A stretch of DNA of 21,541 bases from Silene noctiflora. Its lineage: Eukaryota; Streptophyta; Magnoliopsida; Caryophyllales; Caryophyllaceae. Each line of letters opens with the position of its first letter. Position 1 is the stretch's first letter. The stretch is from NCBI GenBank assembly GCA_009801015.1, contig VHZZ01019758.1, positions 5,374 to 26,914 of the forward strand, in the 5' to 3' direction. Shown here in pieces: positions 19,381 through 21,541 of this stretch. The translations under genes and the position numbers were made by a program. The notes beneath the pieces were generated by a model. The model did no database searches, had not been told where the DNA came from, and saw nothing but the letters and a program-made list of their open reading frames with translations.

Positions 19381-20658
19381 TATTCATGCAGATGAGAGTG
19401 TTTGGTTCGATGGGACATGGTGCGTACCTAATGTTGTGGAGCTGAGGAAGATGATTATTACAAAGGCTCATTGCACTCCGTATTCAGTGCATCCAAGAGG
19501 TGACAAGATCTATAAGGATCTTAAGAAGAGTTTGAGGTGGCCTGGGATGAAATGGGAAACACCTGAGTTCGTGGCTAGATGTTTGACTTTTCAATGGGTC
19601 AAAGAGGAACAACGAAGACCGTAAGGTAAGATTCAGTCTCTTGAGGTACCTGACTGGAAATGGGAGTTTATTTCTATGGACTTTATTGTGGAGTTACTGA
19701 GGACTCAGCAAGGTAACAACATGATTTGGGTGATAGTGGATACACTAACAAAGTCAGCTCATTTTATTCCTATGAAAGATAATTGGAGTAAAATGCAGTT
19801 GGCTAATGGGTATAAGAAGAATATGGTGAGATTTCATGGGGTACCGAAAGACATTGTGTCAGATCGGGATACGCGATTTATATCCAGGTTTTGGCAGGAG
19901 TTGCAGGATTTAATGGGAACTACCTTAAAGACGAGTACGACATTTCTTCCTACGACAGATGGGCAGACTAAGAGGACCATCAAAACCTTGGAGGATATGC
20001 TGAGGGCCTGTGTAATGGAATTTGGTGGCAATTGGGAAGACAGACTAGATTTAATTGTGTTTTCTTATAATAACTGCTTCCATACTAGTATTAAGATGGC
20101 ACCTTTCGAGGCTTTTTTTATGGGAAGAGGTGTCAGAGTCCTATATGTTGGGATGATAGTGAAGCGACTGTGGTTTTAGGACCACAGATGGTGCAGGATA
20201 TAATTGAACAGGTACGATTGATCAGACAGAAGACGAAAGCAGCTCGGGATTGGCAAAAGAGCTATGCCAATTTGCATCGCATGGACATAGAGTTTCAGAT
20301 GGGTGACAAGGTTCTCTTGAAAGTGTCACCAATAAGTGGAGGGATGCGTTTTGTTAAAAGGGGCAAGTTGAGCCAGAAGTTCGTAGGACCGTGTGAGATT
20401 TTGGATCGGATTGGTGAGGTGGCTTATCGACTGGCGTTTCCACCAGCTTTGGACCGAGTACATAATGTTTTCCATATGTCTCAACTCCGGAAGTATGTGA
20501 GTGACCCATCTCATCTGCTAGAGGTTGAGAACATTGAGTTAGATAAGGCTTTGACCTATGTGGAAGTGCCAAAAGAGATCTTTGACCGTAAGGTGCGCAA
20601 TACTAGGAATTATGAGGCGGTGTTGTGGACCAATCATAATGTCGAGGAAGCAACATGA
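19381..20658 (+). pseudogene. Element C integrase with chromodomain-like tail (catalytic Glu replaced)
   Basis: The zinc-binding region at about 19465-19600 keeps both His positions (KAHCTPYSVH) and the first Cys, but the CLTC pattern reads CLTF. A TAA at 19622-19624 follows RRP. In the core the first Asp (SMDF, near 19680) and second Asp (SDRD, near 19860) are present with the correct 35-residue spacing. The third catalytic residue, Glu, is Lys (AAG, 19970-19972, in DGQTKR). A run of seven T at 20113-20119 contains a 1-nt insertion that shifts the frame; the C-terminal part continues at about 20125-20658. FHMSQLRKYVSD and a chromodomain-like segment (VEVPKEIFDRKVR ... VLWTNHNVEEAT) end at TGA 20656-20658, in the usual Trp position. 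Confidence 0.89.
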
Positions 20659-20736
20659 GAATCGGAGAGGCAATCAAGGAGCGTATATACATCTCTTTGA
20701 TCATGTATGTTTATTTACGGTGACGTAACCTTTTTC

Positions 20737-20753
20737 TTTTAGGGGGTAGGAGA
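20737..20753 (+). other. Second polypurine-like tract downstream of C's pol
   Basis: TTTTAGGGGGTAGGAGATGA lies about 190 bp before the 3' LTR, at the same place as the element A tract at 3993-4014. It is not next to an LTR in either element. Confidence 0.5.
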
Positions 20754-20908
20754 TGATTGTGCGTGTTTTTGGGTCAGTTTTGGTCAGTTATGAGAACGTT
20801 TCGGGTTGGTTGATCATGATTTTGGTATGGTTTGGTTATGTTTTGCGTATATTTCGGTTTAAGTCAATGTTGGTGTTGTTTTTACAGGTATGGGTTTGAA
20901 CTTTGGGG

Positions 20909-20936
20909 ACGAAGTTCGTTTTTAAGGACAGAATAC
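20909..20936 (+). promoter_or_regulatory. Polypurine tract region of element C
   Basis: GACGAAGTTCG is followed by TTTTTAAGGACAGAATAC, directly before the LTR TG at 20937. It aligns with the element A tract (3822-3838 and adjoining bases), although it is interrupted by pyrimidines. Confidence 0.65.
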
Positions 20937-21541
20937 TGTAATACATCACATTTCTAGTCCTAGGCTACTCGGCCGAGTACGTGGTACTCGACTGAGTAAC
21001 CTGTTCGGTAGTTCTGTCAGGCTCCTGGTTGTTATGAACTCGAACGAGTATGTGGGAACTCAATCGAGTGTAGGTTACGCAATCGAGTGTTGCTTACTCG
21101 ATCGAGTGTGTCTGATTCGGTCGAGTGTCCCATAATCGACCGAGTGTCCGGTTCGTTACGTTATTTTTCCGCGGTTCTATTAAGATAAGTAGAAAAGCAT
21201 ATAAACAATGGGTTATCGACTTAATCAGTTTATAATCATTCTTAAAACACTTTTTCACAAACTAAGAACGACGTTCATTGCTTCTCCTATTATCCTAATC
21301 AATCCAAGGCTAGGGTTCATCTTTTGGGGTTTTTGCATCTCTTTCCGCGTAGATCGCAATCAGTAAGTCTTATTGATAAATCCATTTTATATACGATTTT
21401 ACTATTGGGAATCTTGACTCTTAAGAGATTACATATTCAGAATATGAAAGTTTAATTTAGTCATAAAATTAAATCGGGTCTTATGCATGCAAACAAATTA
21501 CAAGAGTAAGGAGAAAACCGTTGTCTTACATTGGGTATTTC
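20937..21541 (+). repeat. 3' LTR of element C (partial, runs off the window)
   Basis: It begins TGTAATACATCAC after the polypurine tract. It carries a palindrome cluster at 20967-21147, then CCGCGGTTCTATTAAGATAAG, which matches the corresponding place in A's LTR (CCGCGGTTTTGATTAAAATGATAAG on the minus strand, split here for comparison only). A transcribed-start-like stretch with CTAGGGTT and TTTCCGCGTAGATCGCA follows, again related to A. The LTR's 3' end and target duplication lie outside the window. Confidence 0.82.
20967..21147. repeat. Palindromic ACTCG-NN-CGAGT cluster in C's 3' LTR (8 units)
   Basis: Eight units in 181 bp, among them ACTCGGCCGAGT, ACTCGAACGAGT and the perfect palindrome ACTCGATCGAGT. 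They start 30 bp inside the LTR, as in element A. Confidence 0.85.

Larger units (their letters stand above)
16097..21541 (+). mobile_element. Element C: near full-length, inactive Ty3/gypsy chromovirus (Tekay/Del-like)
   Basis: On the plus strand the order is leader, gag, protease, reverse transcriptase, RNase H, integrase, chromodomain-like tail, polypurine tract and 3' LTR, which continues past the window edge. The 5' LTR is absent; the inverted LTR D and a palindrome array stand in its place. Most of pol lies in one frame (positions equal to 2 modulo 3) from about 17041 to 20110 and is interrupted by about eleven in-frame stops. A 1-nt insertion in a T run then moves it to another frame. 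Related to element A throughout. Confidence 0.9.

Overview
The window looks like intergenic DNA from a repeat-rich higher-plant nuclear genome. No intact host gene, tRNA or rRNA could be supported. Almost everything recognisable is decayed LTR-retrotransposon sequence. The dominant group is Ty3/gypsy chromoviruses, probably Tekay/Del-like: gag with a CCHC knuckle, then protease, reverse transcriptase, RNase H, integrase and a C-terminal chromodomain-like tail. The species cannot be fixed from the sequence; the element types and the AT-rich intergenic composition only indicate a flowering plant.

Layout. Positions 1-1305 are flanking DNA with one or two possible old LTR pieces. Positions 1311-9772 are element A, a complete but dead Ty3/gypsy insertion on the minus strand. 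It is delimited by a perfect 5-bp target duplication (TTTGC at 1306-1310 and 9773-9777). A's 3' LTR (1311-3821) is itself split by a 1241-bp solo LTR (2195-3435) with its own duplication (CTTAT). Positions 9778-12469 are mostly the long 3' LTR of element B (minus strand), and B's pol 3' half follows at 12470-14401. B is cut off inside RNase H by a minus-strand LTR of a third element (D, 14402 to about 15859). D runs directly into an array of short palindromes (15860-16096). On the other side of that array lies element C on the plus strand (about 16097-21541), a nearly full-length gag-pol followed by the first 605 bp of its 3' LTR. C's own 5' LTR is missing and the opposite-facing LTR D sits in its place.

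How the parts relate. A and C are relatives: they share the gag start, a conserved block just upstream of it, the protein order, the region downstream of pol including a second polypurine-like tract, and related LTRs. B is a more distant chromovirus with a different LTR. All coding regions are broken by stops, frameshifts or lost catalytic residues, and the changes that can be read with confidence are mostly G-to-A or C-to-T transitions.

The most distinctive signal is a near-perfect 12-bp palindrome, ACTCG(N2)CGAGT, repeated in clusters in the LTRs of A and C and again in the untranslated leader upstream of gag in A and C. A different, GC-rich hairpin repeat occupies B's LTR. The palindromic array between D and C lies exactly where the orientation of the retroelement sequence flips.
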